A stretch of 64,000 nucleotides of DNA from Nocardia vinacea NBRC 16497. GTDB lineage: Bacteria > Actinomycetota > Actinomycetes > Mycobacteriales > Mycobacteriaceae. The translations under genes were made by a program, and so were the position numbers. Shown here piece after piece: positions 16,055-23,705 of the stretch; within the stretch, counting starts at the first letter, position 1; every line of letters starts with the position of its first letter. Location of the stretch: NCBI RefSeq assembly GCF_000308835.1, contig NZ_BAGN01000076.1, positions 21,403 through 85,402 on the forward strand, read 5' to 3'. The notes beneath the pieces are model-generated. The model was given only the letters and a program-made list of their open reading frames with translations. It was not told where the DNA came from and did not search any database.

Positions 16055-16077
16055 GGCGTGAGGGGCTGACTCACGCC
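16055..16077 (-). promoter_or_regulatory. Leader hairpin between polycysteine ORF and sulfite reductase
   Basis: A perfect 8-bp stem GGCGTGAG/CTCACGCC with a 7-nt loop lies about 40 nt before the sirA start. No U-run follows. Other possible pairings in the leader are CCGGG/CCCGG near 16120-16133 and a 7-bp long-range pair, TCAGCGG (16148-16142) with CCGCTGA (16091-16085). These could form alternative structures depending on ribosome position on the upstream ORF. Confidence 0.5.
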
Positions 16078-16149
16078 TGCGGTGTCAGCGGGCCGATGTC
16101 CGTCGAAATCGGGAATCACCGGGCAAACCCGGGAATGCGCGCCGCTGAG

Positions 16150-16242
16150 CTACCGGAGAGAACCGGGCAGACAGCAGGCGCTACAGACGCGCTTGTAGTC
16201 GACGTGGCGACGTGCCACAAGTCGTACTCCAGATCCGCGCAT
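16150..16242 (-). CDS. Polycysteine leader peptide of the sulfate-assimilation operon
   Basis: A 30-codon ORF, ATG at 16242 and TAG at 16150-16152, lies in the 5' leader of sirA. Three of its last eleven residues are cysteine (…RVCSACCLPGSLR; C20, C23, C24), followed by Pro. A −10-like hexamer CACAAT ends 7 nt before the ATG, as expected for a leaderless mRNA. Cysteine-responsive attenuation by leaderless polycysteine peptides is known upstream of sulfur genes in mycobacteria. By analogy, stalling at the Cys codons when Cys-tRNA is scarce would open the sirA ribosome-binding site. Here the gap to sirA is about 135 nt, so coupling would go through RNA structure. Found by eye, not proven. Confidence 0.65.
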   Translation of the reverse strand: MRGSGVRLVARRHVDYKRVCSACCLPGSLR

Positions 16243-16249
16243 GGCGCCT

Positions 16250-16255
16250 ATTGTG
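16250..16255 (-). promoter_or_regulatory. Candidate −10 element for leaderless sulfur-operon transcript
   Basis: CACAAT on the minus strand lies 7 nt before the leader-peptide ATG. That spacing would put the transcription start on the A of the ATG. No clear −35 is visible, which is common in actinobacteria. Confidence 0.4.
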
Positions 16256-16420
16256 CCACGTCAGGGTGGCCCTTCCGACCGGGCGGCCATATTTCCCGCG
16301 AAATCGAGGGAAATTCCCTGGACTATGCGGGCCGATTGTGATGGCTGTCATAGTTAGCGGTCTCAATGCGTCGCATGATTCGTCAAGATCATCGCCAGTG
16401 AAGCGAGTCACTCGGATTGA

Positions 16421-16438
16421 CCTCGAGCTAGGTCGAGG
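16421..16438. promoter_or_regulatory. Palindrome in promoter of SgcJ-like gene
   Basis: CCTCGA-6 nt-TCGAGG forms a perfect palindrome 17 bp before the ATG at 16455. A TTGACC (16417-16422) overlaps its left arm and could be a −35. It may be an operator; no cognate regulator is adjacent. Confidence 0.3.
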
Positions 16439-16454
16439 TAGCAAGCTCTGTGGC

Positions 16455-16844
16455 ATGAGTACCGATACCGACCTGGACGCCATCCGCGAGGTCGTCGCCA
16501 CCATTCAGCATTCCCAGCAGAACGAGCTCGTCGACGAATTCGTCGGTCTGTTCCGCGAGGACGCCATCTGGACGACCGGAGGCGGTAAGCGCCTGTTCGG
16601 CCGCGCGGCCATCGGTGAGTTCACCGCCCAGGTGCTGCCGGGTGCGATGCGGGACGGTACCGCGACCTACGAGGTCGAGCATGTGCTGTTCATCCGCCCG
16701 GACGTGGCCGCGGTCAAGGTGGTCCAGCGGTACTTCGACGGCGACGGTCAGCTGTCCGGTCAGGGCTCGCCGATGTACGTCATGGCCAAGGAGGAGGGCC
16801 GCTGGCTGCTCACCGCGAACCAGAACACCGTCGTCGCCGACTGA
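16455..16844 (+). CDS. SgcJ/EcaC-like NTF2-fold protein
   Basis: A 129-residue small protein of the SnoaL-like group, with the typical helical start 'DLDAIREVVATIQHSQQNELVDEFVGLFREDAIWTT' in two parts and the closing strand 'EEGRWLLTANQNTVV'. The family has an alpha+beta cone fold of mostly unknown function, sometimes found in enediyne or secondary-metabolite clusters. The ATG at 16455 is supported by length. It stands alone between the sulfur operon leader and hemW. The precise role is unknown. Confidence 0.8.
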   Translation: MSTDTDLDAIREVVATIQHSQQNELVDEFVGLFREDAIWTTGGGKRLFGRAAIGEFTAQVLPGAMRDGTATYEVEHVLFIRPDVAAVKVVQRYFDGDGQLSGQGSPMYVMAKEEGRWLLTANQNTVVAD

Positions 16845-16910
16845 ATCCGCTCGCAACAGCCCAGGGAGCCGCGCTCACCGAAGAAACGGGTTCAGGCGGT
16901 TTGAGCCAAG

Positions 16911-16948
16911 TATCCCCCGCCTTCGACTTCAGGCGGGGGAGGAATCAA
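16911..16948 (+). repeat. IS200/IS605-type terminal hairpin remnant (possible omega-RNA 3' end)
   Basis: A perfect 9-bp stem CCCCCGCCT (16914-16922)/AGGCGGGGG (16931-16939) with an 8-nt loop is preceded by TAT and followed by AGGAATCAA. The order ATCCCC-stem-GGGGAGGA-TCAA is the layout of many IS200/IS605 right ends, where the hairpin also ends the TnpB guide RNA. No tnpA or tnpB is near, so it would be an orphan end. The right arm also supplies a GGGGGAGG that could serve hemW as ribosome-binding site. The similarity is from memory of the pattern, not a search. Confidence 0.4.
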
Positions 16949-16957
16949 ACTGGTGGG

Positions 16958-18163
16958 GTGAGTTCCGTCGCCGCCCCGATCGAAGCCGAGAGGTCTGCCC
17001 TCGTGCTGCGCGATTTCGGGGGCGGCCCGTTCGGGATCTACGTCCATGTGCCGTTCTGTGCGACACGCTGCGGATATTGCGATTTCAACACCTATACCGC
17101 GGGTGAGCTGGGCACCTCGGCATCGCCGCAGTCCTGGCTCGAAGCGCTGCGCGGCGAATTGGCGACAGCGGCCGGCGAGTTCGCGAAGCTGCCGACGGAC
17201 ACGCCCGAGGTCGCGACGATCTTCGTCGGCGGTGGCACGCCGTCGCTGCTCGGCGGTGACGGCCTGTCGGAGGTGCTGGACTCGGTGCGCGCGAACTTCA
17301 CCCTTGCCGCCGACGCCGAGGTGACCACCGAATCCAACCCGGAGTCGACCTCAGCGGAGTTCTTCGAACGTATCCGCACGGCCGGATTCACCCGGGTCTC
17401 GCTCGGCATGCAATCCGCGGCCCAGCATGTGCTGAAGGTGCTGGATCGCACCCATACGCCGGGTCGGGCCGTCGCCGCGGCGAAAGAGGCACGTGCCGCG
17501 GGATTCGACCATGTGAATCTCGACCTGATCTACGGCACCCCGGGCGAACGGGACAGTGATCTGGACGCGAGCCTGGACGCGGTGCTGAGCGCGGGCGTCG
17601 ACCACGTCTCGGCCTACTCGCTCATCGTCGAGGACGGCACCGCGCTGGCTCGCCGCGTCCGCCGCGGCGAACTCCCCGCCCCCGACGACGATGTGCTCGC
17701 CGCCCGCTATGAACGCATCGACTCCCGCCTGGCCGCGGCCGGCCTCACCTGGTACGAGGTATCCAATTGGGCCGCAGGCGATTCCGCGCGCTGTCGGCAC
17801 AACCTCGGCTACTGGGACGGCGGCGATTGGCTCGGCGCGGGCCCCGGTGCGCACAGCCACGTCGGCGGCGTGCGCTGGTGGAACGTCAAACACCCTGCGC
17901 GCTATGCCGATACCGTCGGGCGCGGCGGTCTGCCCGCGGCGGGCTGGGAAATACTCACCGCCGACGAGCAGCACACCGAACGCGTCATGCTCACCGTTCG
18001 CTTGCGCACCGGCCTGCCGCTGAACGAGTTGGCCCCAACGGAATCCGTCGCCGCAACCCGAATCATCGCCGACGGTCTGGCAGTTCGCTCCGGTGACCAT
18101 CTGATCCTCACCGACCGCGGTCGCCTGCTCGCCGACGGCGTCGTTCGAGACCTCCTGACCTGA
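16958..18163 (+). CDS. hemW: Radical SAM heme chaperone HemW (HemN-like)
   Basis: A 401-residue protein from the GTG at 16958. The radical SAM cluster motif is 'CATRCGYCDFN', followed by the GGGTPS turn and 'SLGMQS'. The HemW-specific 'CRHNLGYWDGGDWLGAGPGAHS' region and a C-terminal HemN-like domain are present. The motif is CxxxCxxC without the extra Cys of true coproporphyrinogen dehydrogenases, so heme delivery rather than decarboxylation is expected. It corresponds to Rv2388c (hemN) in M. tuberculosis. The frame is open back to a TTG at 16901, upstream of the hairpin. Confidence 0.9.
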   Translation: MSSVAAPIEAERSALVLRDFGGGPFGIYVHVPFCATRCGYCDFNTYTAGELGTSASPQSWLEALRGELATAAGEFAKLPTDTPEVATIFVGGGTPSLLGGDGLSEVLDSVRANFTLAADAEVTTESNPESTSAEFFERIRTAGFTRVSLGMQSAAQHVLKVLDRTHTPGRAVAAAKEARAAGFDHVNLDLIYGTPGERDSDLDASLDAVLSAGVDHVSAYSLIVEDGTALARRVRRGELPAPDDDVLAARYERIDSRLAAAGLTWYEVSNWAAGDSARCRHNLGYWDGGDWLGAGPGAHSHVGGVRWWNVKHPARYADTVGRGGLPAAGWEILTADEQHTERVMLTVRLRTGLPLNELAPTESVAATRIIADGLAVRSGDHLILTDRGRLLADGVVRDLLT

Positions 18164-18386
18164 CCCCGCTCGGGCAATTTCCTTCGTGGCCGTCTCGATC
18201 GCCCGCATGGTGAGGCGGCAAGGTCATCATCGAACCGCTGGACACTTGTGAAAACGGCGAGCAGGCACTGGCATAGCGCGACATTGTGACTTATCTCCAC
18301 TTCACGGCCGGTTTCGTGGATGCGGGCCGTTGCACTATCACAGATCGGTAAAGACGCGTAGGCTTCGGACCAACCCAAGGAGTCTT

Positions 18387-18602
18387 ATGCCATCGGCACG
18401 ACATATCACCCTTATCTCTGAGCAGAGCGAGTTCGCCGAGGCGCGCGCCGCGGAGAAGGCTGAAACCGCGCGACAGTGCGCGATAGCCGCCCGGACGGTC
18501 GCCAGCCACGCCGAGGACGCGGCTGATTGTGAGTCCCTCCTCGCCATGCTCGGCCTCGACGCACTGGCGGGCAAGATGGCAAGAACCGTGTCCGAGCTCT
18601 AG
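18387..18602 (+). CDS. Small hypothetical protein, 71 residues
   Basis: A 71-residue Ala/Glu-rich protein with AAGGAG placed 4 nt before the ATG. It is predicted mostly helical: 'EFAEARAAEKAETARQCA' and 'ADCESLLAMLGLDALAG'. No signal or membrane segment and no recognised domain is seen. It stands alone, followed by a strong hairpin at 18686. The good ribosome-binding site and clean codon use support a real gene; the function is unknown. Confidence 0.6.
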   Translation: MPSARHITLISEQSEFAEARAAEKAETARQCAIAARTVASHAEDAADCESLLAMLGLDALAGKMARTVSEL

Positions 18603-18685
18603 TAGCGGGGCTCGTCCGCCTCGCTCCGTGCCGCCTCGAGGTGCCATCTGCGGCATCGGGTCCCGGCTGCGCTCCCGCACAAGCT

Positions 18686-18727
18686 GTCACGGCGTCGCAC
18701 AACGTCTACTGTGTGCGACGTCGTGAC
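18686..18727 (+). terminator. Strong hairpin in the gap 18603-18936
   Basis: Two 16-nt arms (18686-18701 and 18712-18727) pair with one mismatch around a 10-nt loop (core GTCGCACA/TGTGCGAC). There is no U-run, as is usual for high-GC terminators. It probably ends the 71-residue gene. Apart from this and the operator at 18846, the 334-bp gap shows no gene. Confidence 0.55.
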
Positions 18728-18845
18728 CCGCTATGCGAGGTGCTCGAGCCTTTGCGAGAGCGCGGAACAGGCGTCACACGCGCTCGGGGGTGGTGAGCTC
18801 CACGTTGTGGTGCGCCAATTCAGGCGGGTTGATGAGAGCGCCATA

Positions 18846-18863
18846 ACCGACTGATCAGTCCGT
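18846..18863. promoter_or_regulatory. TetR-type operator before secreted hydrolase
   Basis: ACCGACTGATCAGTCCGT is an 18-bp palindrome with one mismatch and a perfect core GACTGATCAGTC. It lies about 75 bp before the hydrolase ATG. The sequence type is typical of TetR-family sites, but no TetR gene is adjacent. Confidence 0.5.
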
Positions 18864-18936
18864 CTTCCTGTCGGTGCTCGGCAAAAGGTGACAACATCAT
18901 GAGCCGACAGCATCAACGACGACAGGCAGGACTCCG

Positions 18937-19740
18937 ATGAACATCACCCGTAGTCTCCGCGCCTGCATCGCGGCGCTCGCCCTGGCTTTCACACCCGTCC
19001 TCGCGGCCGCCCCCGCGACTGCCGAACCGCTCCCGACGATCGTGCTCGTGCACGGCGCCTTCGCCGACACCACGAGTTGGAACGGCGTTGCCGCGACGCT
19101 GCGCGACCACGGTTATCAAGTGGTTGTTCCCGACAACCCGCTGCGCGGCCCCGCCAACGACGCCGCGGCCATCCAGCGAACCCTGGACACCATCTCCGGA
19201 CCTGTTGTCCTGGTGGGCCATTCGTATGGCGGCTTCGTCATCACCAATGTCCACGACCCGAAAGTCCAAGCGCTGGTCTACATTGCGGCCTTCGCCCCGG
19301 CGCAGGGCGAAACCGGTCTCCTCGAACTCAACCCGATCAGCTTCCCCGGCAGCCAGTTGCTGCCCCCGGCGCTCCAGGTACGCGTCGTCGACGATCCAAA
19401 TGGCTTGGCAGGCAAGAACCTCGACGGCTACATAGCCCCTGCCTACTTCAACTCCGTCTTCTGCCAAGACGTATCCCCCGAAGTAGCCGCCGACATGATC
19501 GCCCACCAACACTCCCTGGCCGTATCCGCCAACGTCGAACCCTCCGGCGCTCCCTCCTGGTCCGCAACCCCCAGCTGGTACCTCGTCTCAGCCAACGACC
19601 GCATAATCCCCCCTGCCTCCCAACGCTTCATGGCAAATCGCATGGGTGCCCACACCAGCGAAATCGACGCTTGCCACGCCTCCCTGGTCTCCCGCCCCAA
19701 CGAGGTCGCCACCGTAGTAGAAGCCGCCGCCGGTCGATAA
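18937..19740 (+). CDS. Secreted alpha/beta hydrolase
   Basis: A 267-residue protein with a Sec signal peptide (basic start, hydrophobic 'AALALAFTPVLAAAPATA', cleavage near residue 30). The alpha/beta hydrolase fold shows the oxyanion region LVHGAF, nucleophile elbow GHSYGG, acid Asp in 'VSANDRIIPP' and His in 'DACHASLVSRP', so the triad is complete. It resembles small esterases/salicylate-esterase-like hydrolases annotated broadly in actinobacteria. GGCAGGACT precedes the ATG. The substrate is unknown. An 18-bp palindrome at 18846 suggests inducible expression. Confidence 0.87.
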   Translation: MNITRSLRACIAALALAFTPVLAAAPATAEPLPTIVLVHGAFADTTSWNGVAATLRDHGYQVVVPDNPLRGPANDAAAIQRTLDTISGPVVLVGHSYGGFVITNVHDPKVQALVYIAAFAPAQGETGLLELNPISFPGSQLLPPALQVRVVDDPNGLAGKNLDGYIAPAYFNSVFCQDVSPEVAADMIAHQHSLAVSANVEPSGAPSWSATPSWYLVSANDRIIPPASQRFMANRMGAHTSEIDACHASLVSRPNEVATVVEAAAGR

Positions 19741-19759
19741 CAAGATCCGATCGCCGGGC

Positions 19760-20431
19760 CTAATATGTCCAGACTTGGTAAGCGCCGAGCATCATAGCCA
19801 GAATCGCTATCGAGGTGAACAACATCCAGCCGATGATGCCGGGGATCCAGCGCTGTGGTTGTGGTCCGAGTCGGCCCGGGGTGCTGACGGCCAGGGATGC
19901 CCGGGAGTAGACGCGGGTCTGGTGGCCCGCGGTGACCGGCACCATGATGTCGGCGGGCATGGGGTGGCTGCCGAAGCGGGACCAGGGCGCTCGCCATGGC
20001 GGTGGTCCGACGCGCAGATGGTGTAGTCCCGGTTCGGCTGGGATGAAGGTGACGCCCCAGCCGACCTCCTGTGGCACATGCTGTCCGTTGAGCACGACTT
20101 CCGGGCGGGTGAACAGATGCGCCAAGACCCTCGGCATGCAGGACGCCACCAACGCGATTCCGGTCTCCGCAGGCTCCGGCTGGAAGCGGGGCATCGGATC
20201 GTCCTCGTCGACGCCGTGCGCCAGGATGAAGTTGAACGGCAGGAGGGTGCCTCGGTAGGGCGGCATCGGGGTCCGGGGGAGCGAGCCGTCGGGCAGCACG
20301 TAGTCGGCCAACTGCAGCACCCGGTAGTCCGGCGCTTTCGGCGGCAACCCGAAGGGGCGGAAGCCGATCGGTGGAGTCGCTGGACCGCCGAGGGCGGGCG
20401 CGAGGATTTGCGGATAGTCCGGTTTGTTCAC
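19760..20431 (-). CDS. Hypothetical protein with C-terminal membrane anchor
   Basis: A 223-residue protein. The N-terminal 190 residues are Pro-rich and probably beta-rich ('VASCMPRVLAHLFTRPEVVLNG', 'GVTFIPAEPGLHHLRV'). The end is a single membrane helix 'IPGIIGWMLFTSIAILAMML' with almost no residues after it. This suggests a tail-anchored protein with its bulk on the cytoplasmic side. The start is a GTG. No domain is recognised. It is convergent with the secreted hydrolase and divergent from hrcA. Whether it belongs to the heat-shock locus is unknown. Confidence 0.7.
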   Translation of the reverse strand: MNKPDYPQILAPALGGPATPPIGFRPFGLPPKAPDYRVLQLADYVLPDGSLPRTPMPPYRGTLLPFNFILAHGVDEDDPMPRFQPEPAETGIALVASCMPRVLAHLFTRPEVVLNGQHVPQEVGWGVTFIPAEPGLHHLRVGPPPWRAPWSRFGSHPMPADIMVPVTAGHQTRVYSRASLAVSTPGRLGPQPQRWIPGIIGWMLFTSIAILAMMLGAYQVWTY

Positions 20432-20684
20432 TGCTTCCGAATCCCCCTGTCACACTGGCTGCGCGGTGAGGTTAGCAGTCGGATCTCGCTCCGGCGCAAC
20501 GTCAGTCGGTCCCGAGAGGATCTGGATCACAAGCGTCCAGGGTGCGCGAACGGGCAATTGTCGAATAGGCAATTAGACTGGATAAACAGACGTACCTAGT
20601 AACCTGCATCGAATTCGGGTCGATGCGGACGGTGCGCACGTGACCGTTACGACGTACCCGAGGACGAGCGAGGAGGTGGGGCCC

Positions 20685-21716
20685 ATGTCGAGCACCGAGG
20701 ATCGGCGCTTCGAGGTCCTACGTGCGATCGTCGCGGACTATGTCGCGACCAAGGAGCCGATCGGGTCGAAGACCCTGGTGGAGCGGCACAACCTCGGGGT
20801 ATCCAGCGCGACGGTTCGCAACGATATGGCGGTACTGGAGGCCGAGGGCTACATCACCCAGCCGCACACCAGTTCCGGTCGCATTCCGACCGATAAGGGC
20901 TACCGGCAGTTCGTCGATCGCATCTCCGAGGTGAAGCCGCTCTCGCCGGCCGAGCGCCGAGCGATCATGGAATTCCTGGAGTCCGGCGTCGATCTCGACG
21001 ACGTGCTGCGCCGCGGTGTTCGGCTGCTTGCTCAGCTCACCCGCCAGGTCGCGGTCGTCCAGTATCCGACGGTGTCGGCCTCCACGGTCCGTCACATCGA
21101 GGTGGTCGCGCTGAATCCGGCGCGGTTGCTGCTGGTAGTGATCACCGATACCGGTCGCGTCGATCAGCGTCTCGTGGAACTCGGCGCACTCATCGATGAT
21201 CAGGACCTCGCCGCACTGCGCGGCATGCTCGGTGGTGCGATGGACGGCAAGCGCCTGTCCGACGCCTCCGCGGCCGTCGCCGAACTGCCCGAGCGGGCGC
21301 CGGTACGACTGAAGGATGTGCTGGTGCGCGTCTCGACCGTGCTCGTCGAGACGCTGGTCGAGCATCCGGAGGAGCGGTTGGTCCTCGGCGGCACCGCCAA
21401 CCTGACCCGCAATGCCGCCGACTTCGTCTTCCCTGGTTCGCTGCGCGATGTGCTCGAGGCATTGGAGGAGCAGGTCATCGTGCTGAAGCTGTTGGCGGCC
21501 GCACAGCATCCGGGCACCATCACGGTGCGCATCGGCGAGGAAACCCAGGTCGAGCAGATGCGGGGAACTTCGGTGGTGTCGACCGGCTACGGTGCCGCGG
21601 GTGCGGTGCTCGGCGGTATGGGCGTGCTCGGTCCGACCCGGATGGACTATCCGGGGACCATCGCATCGGTCGCGGCCGTTGCCCGTTATATCGGTGAGGT
21701 GCTCGCGGAGCGCTGA
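20685..21716 (+). CDS. hrcA: Heat-inducible transcription repressor HrcA
   Basis: A 343-residue protein with the HrcA winged helix at the N-terminus ('[25 protein letters not shown]' region; '[16 protein letters not shown]') and the GAF-like dimerisation domain. It closes with the conserved '[15 protein letters not shown]'. GAGGAGGTGG precedes the ATG at 20685, so the upstream extension to 20640 is rejected. HrcA represses chaperone genes through CIRCE sites. It is followed by dnaJ and rsmE as in M. tuberculosis (Rv2374c-Rv2372c). No complete CIRCE element was found in front of it. Confidence 0.96.
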   Translation: MSSTEDRRFEVLRAIVADYVATKEPIGSKTLVERHNLGVSSATVRNDMAVLEAEGYITQPHTSSGRIPTDKGYRQFVDRISEVKPLSPAERRAIMEFLESGVDLDDVLRRGVRLLAQLTRQVAVVQYPTVSASTVRHIEVVALNPARLLLVVITDTGRVDQRLVELGALIDDQDLAALRGMLGGAMDGKRLSDASAAVAELPERAPVRLKDVLVRVSTVLVETLVEHPEERLVLGGTANLTRNAADFVFPGSLRDVLEALEEQVIVLKLLAAAQHPGTITVRIGEETQVEQMRGTSVVSTGYGAAGAVLGGMGVLGPTRMDYPGTIASVAAVARYIGEVLAER

Positions 21717-21809
21717 GGGCACCCGTCGCTGATACGCTCGATCCTCCGGCGGATAAAGTTGAGTGCATCCGACTAATGCTGTTGCAAACCAAGGACTAGA
21801 GAACTCAAA

Positions 21810-22961
21810 GTGGCACGGGACTACTACGGACTGCTCGGCGTCGCGAAGAACGCGACCGACCAGGAGATCAAGCGCGCCTACCGCAAGCTGGCGCGGGAGC
21901 TCCACCCCGACGTCAACCCCGACGAGGCGGCGCAGGCCAGGTTCAAGGAAGTGTCGACCGCCTACGAGGTGCTGTCGGACCCGGAGAAGCGGCGCGTCGT
22001 CGATATGGGCGGCGACCCGATGGAGTCCGGTGGTGGCGGCGCGGGCTTCTCCGGCGCCGGTTTCGGCGGGCTCGGCGACGTCTTCGAGGCCTTCTTCGGC
22101 GGTATGAGCGGCTCCAGCGGGACGCGCAAGGCGCGCGGCCGGGTGCAGCCCGGCGCGGATTCGCTGCTGCGGACCCGGCTCAGCCTGGCCGAATGCGCGG
22201 TCGGTGTCACCAAACACCTCACCGTCGACACCGCCATCCTGTGCGATATCTGCCACGGCGCAGGCACCAACGGCAAGTCCAAGGCGGTGCGCTGCGAAAC
22301 CTGCGGTGGTGCGGGTGAGGTCCAGTCCGTGCAGCGTTCGTTCCTCGGTCAGGTGCTGACCTCACGTCCGTGTCCGACCTGTCGCGGCGCGGGTGAGACC
22401 ATTCCCGATCCGTGCCACAAGTGCGGTGGTGACGGGCGGGTGCGGGCGCGTCGCGAGATCGCCGCGCCGATTCCGGCCGGTGTCGCCAACGGCATGCGGG
22501 TGCGGCTGGCCGCACAGGGCGAGGTCGGTCCCGGCGGCGGGCACGCGGGCGATCTGTATGTGGAGATCGTCGAGCAGCCGCACGATGTCTTCGTTCGCGA
22601 CGGCGACGATCTGCACTGCACGGTTCGGGTGCCGATGGTCGATGCCGCACTCGGCACCACCGTCGTCATCGACACCATCCTGGACGGCCCGACCGAGCTG
22701 ACCATCCCGCCGGGCACCCAGCCGGGTGAGATCTCGGTGCTGCGCGGCCACGGCATGCCGCGCCTGCGCTCCGGCGCGCGCGGTGATCTGCTCGCGCATC
22801 TGGATATCGTGGTGCCGACCAAACTCGACGCCAAGACCACCGATCTGCTGCGCAAGTACAAGGGCATGCGCACCGGCGAACGCGCCGAGGTGATGTCGGC
22901 GCAGTCCGAGCACAACAGCGGCCTGTTCGCCCGGCTGCGAGCGTCGTTCAGCGGGCGATAG
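21810..22961 (+). CDS. dnaJ: Chaperone DnaJ (DnaJ2 type)
   Basis: A 383-residue type I DnaJ from a GTG. The J domain (1-70) has HPD. A Gly/Phe-rich linker follows ('[19 protein letters not shown]'). Four zinc-finger repeats are [24 protein letters not shown] and CHKCGGDG, then the substrate-binding beta domains. It stimulates DnaK ATPase and delivers unfolded clients. The arrangement hrcA-dnaJ-rsmE identifies it as DnaJ2, separate from the dnaK-operon copy. The G/F region is short. Confidence 0.96.
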   Translation: MARDYYGLLGVAKNATDQEIKRAYRKLARELHPDVNPDEAAQARFKEVSTAYEVLSDPEKRRVVDMGGDPMESGGGGAGFSGAGFGGLGDVFEAFFGGMSGSSGTRKARGRVQPGADSLLRTRLSLAECAVGVTKHLTVDTAILCDICHGAGTNGKSKAVRCETCGGAGEVQSVQRSFLGQVLTSRPCPTCRGAGETIPDPCHKCGGDGRVRARREIAAPIPAGVANGMRVRLAAQGEVGPGGGHAGDLYVEIVEQPHDVFVRDGDDLHCTVRVPMVDAALGTTVVIDTILDGPTELTIPPGTQPGEISVLRGHGMPRLRSGARGDLLAHLDIVVPTKLDAKTTDLLRKYKGMRTGERAEVMSAQSEHNSGLFARLRASFSGR

Positions 22962-22964
22962 GCG

Positions 22965-23705
22965 TTGGCCGCCACGGTCTTCTATCTCGCCGAGATTCCG
23001 GAGCCGGGTGCCATCGCGGTTCTGGACGGTCCGGAGGGACGACATGCCGCGACGGTCCGCCGCATCCGGGTCGGCGAGCCGATCACGCTGTCCGACGGCT
23101 CCGGTCTGCTCGCGGCATCGGAAGTCGTTGCGGCGCAGAAGGATCGGCTCGAGCTGAAGGTGCTCGACCGGGTGCTCGCCGCACCGGCGTCGCCGCGGGT
23201 GACCATCGTTCAGGCGCTGCCGAAGTCCGACCGCTCGGAGCTGGCCGTCGAGCTCATGACCGAGGCGGGCGCCGATGTCATCGTCCCGTGGCAGGCCGCG
23301 CGCTGCATCGCCAACTGGGAAGCCAAGGCGGGCAAGGCCGTTGAGAAATGGCGTGCCGCCGCCCGCGCGGCCGCCCGGCAGTCCCGCCGCGCCTACATTC
23401 CCGAGGTCGCCGACCTGCACCGCACCCGCGACCTGCTCGACAAGATCCGTGCGGTCGTCGCCGCGGGCGGCATCGCGGTGGCACTCCACGAGTCCGGCGC
23501 GGCCCGCTTCGTCGAGTTGCCTTTCGACAAGGCCTCCGAAATCCTGCTCATCGTCGGCCCCGAAGGCGGTCTAGACGACTCCGAGCTCACCGCTTTCGCT
23601 GCTGCTGGCGCCGACGTAACCCTGCTCGGCCCCACCGTCCTGCGCACCTCCACCGCCGCCGCCGTCGCCCTCGGAGCCTTGGGCGCGTTGACCTCCCGCT
23701 GGTAG
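22965..23705 (+). CDS. rsmE: 16S rRNA (uracil(1498)-N3)-methyltransferase
   Basis: A 246-residue SPOUT methyltransferase. An N-terminal PUA-like domain ('GPEGRHAATVRRIRVGEPI') is followed by the knotted SAM-binding region 'LIVGPEGGLDDSEL' and 'LLGPTVLRTSTAAAVAL'. It methylates U1498 of 16S rRNA in the assembled 30S subunit. It starts with TTG 3 bp after the dnaJ stop and is cotranscribed. Its last 135 bp are overlapped antisense by the membrane-protein gene from the other strand. Confidence 0.94.
   Translation: MAATVFYLAEIPEPGAIAVLDGPEGRHAATVRRIRVGEPITLSDGSGLLAASEVVAAQKDRLELKVLDRVLAAPASPRVTIVQALPKSDRSELAVELMTEAGADVIVPWQAARCIANWEAKAGKAVEKWRAAARAAARQSRRAYIPEVADLHRTRDLLDKIRAVVAAGGIAVALHESGAARFVELPFDKASEILLIVGPEGGLDDSELTAFAAAGADVTLLGPTVLRTSTAAAVALGALGALTSRW

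Noticed and set aside
20432..20684. Search for a CIRCE element before hrcA
   Set aside because: No TTAGCACTC-N9-GAGTGCTAA or close variant was found. A GAGTGC near 21762 before dnaJ is only a possible half-site.
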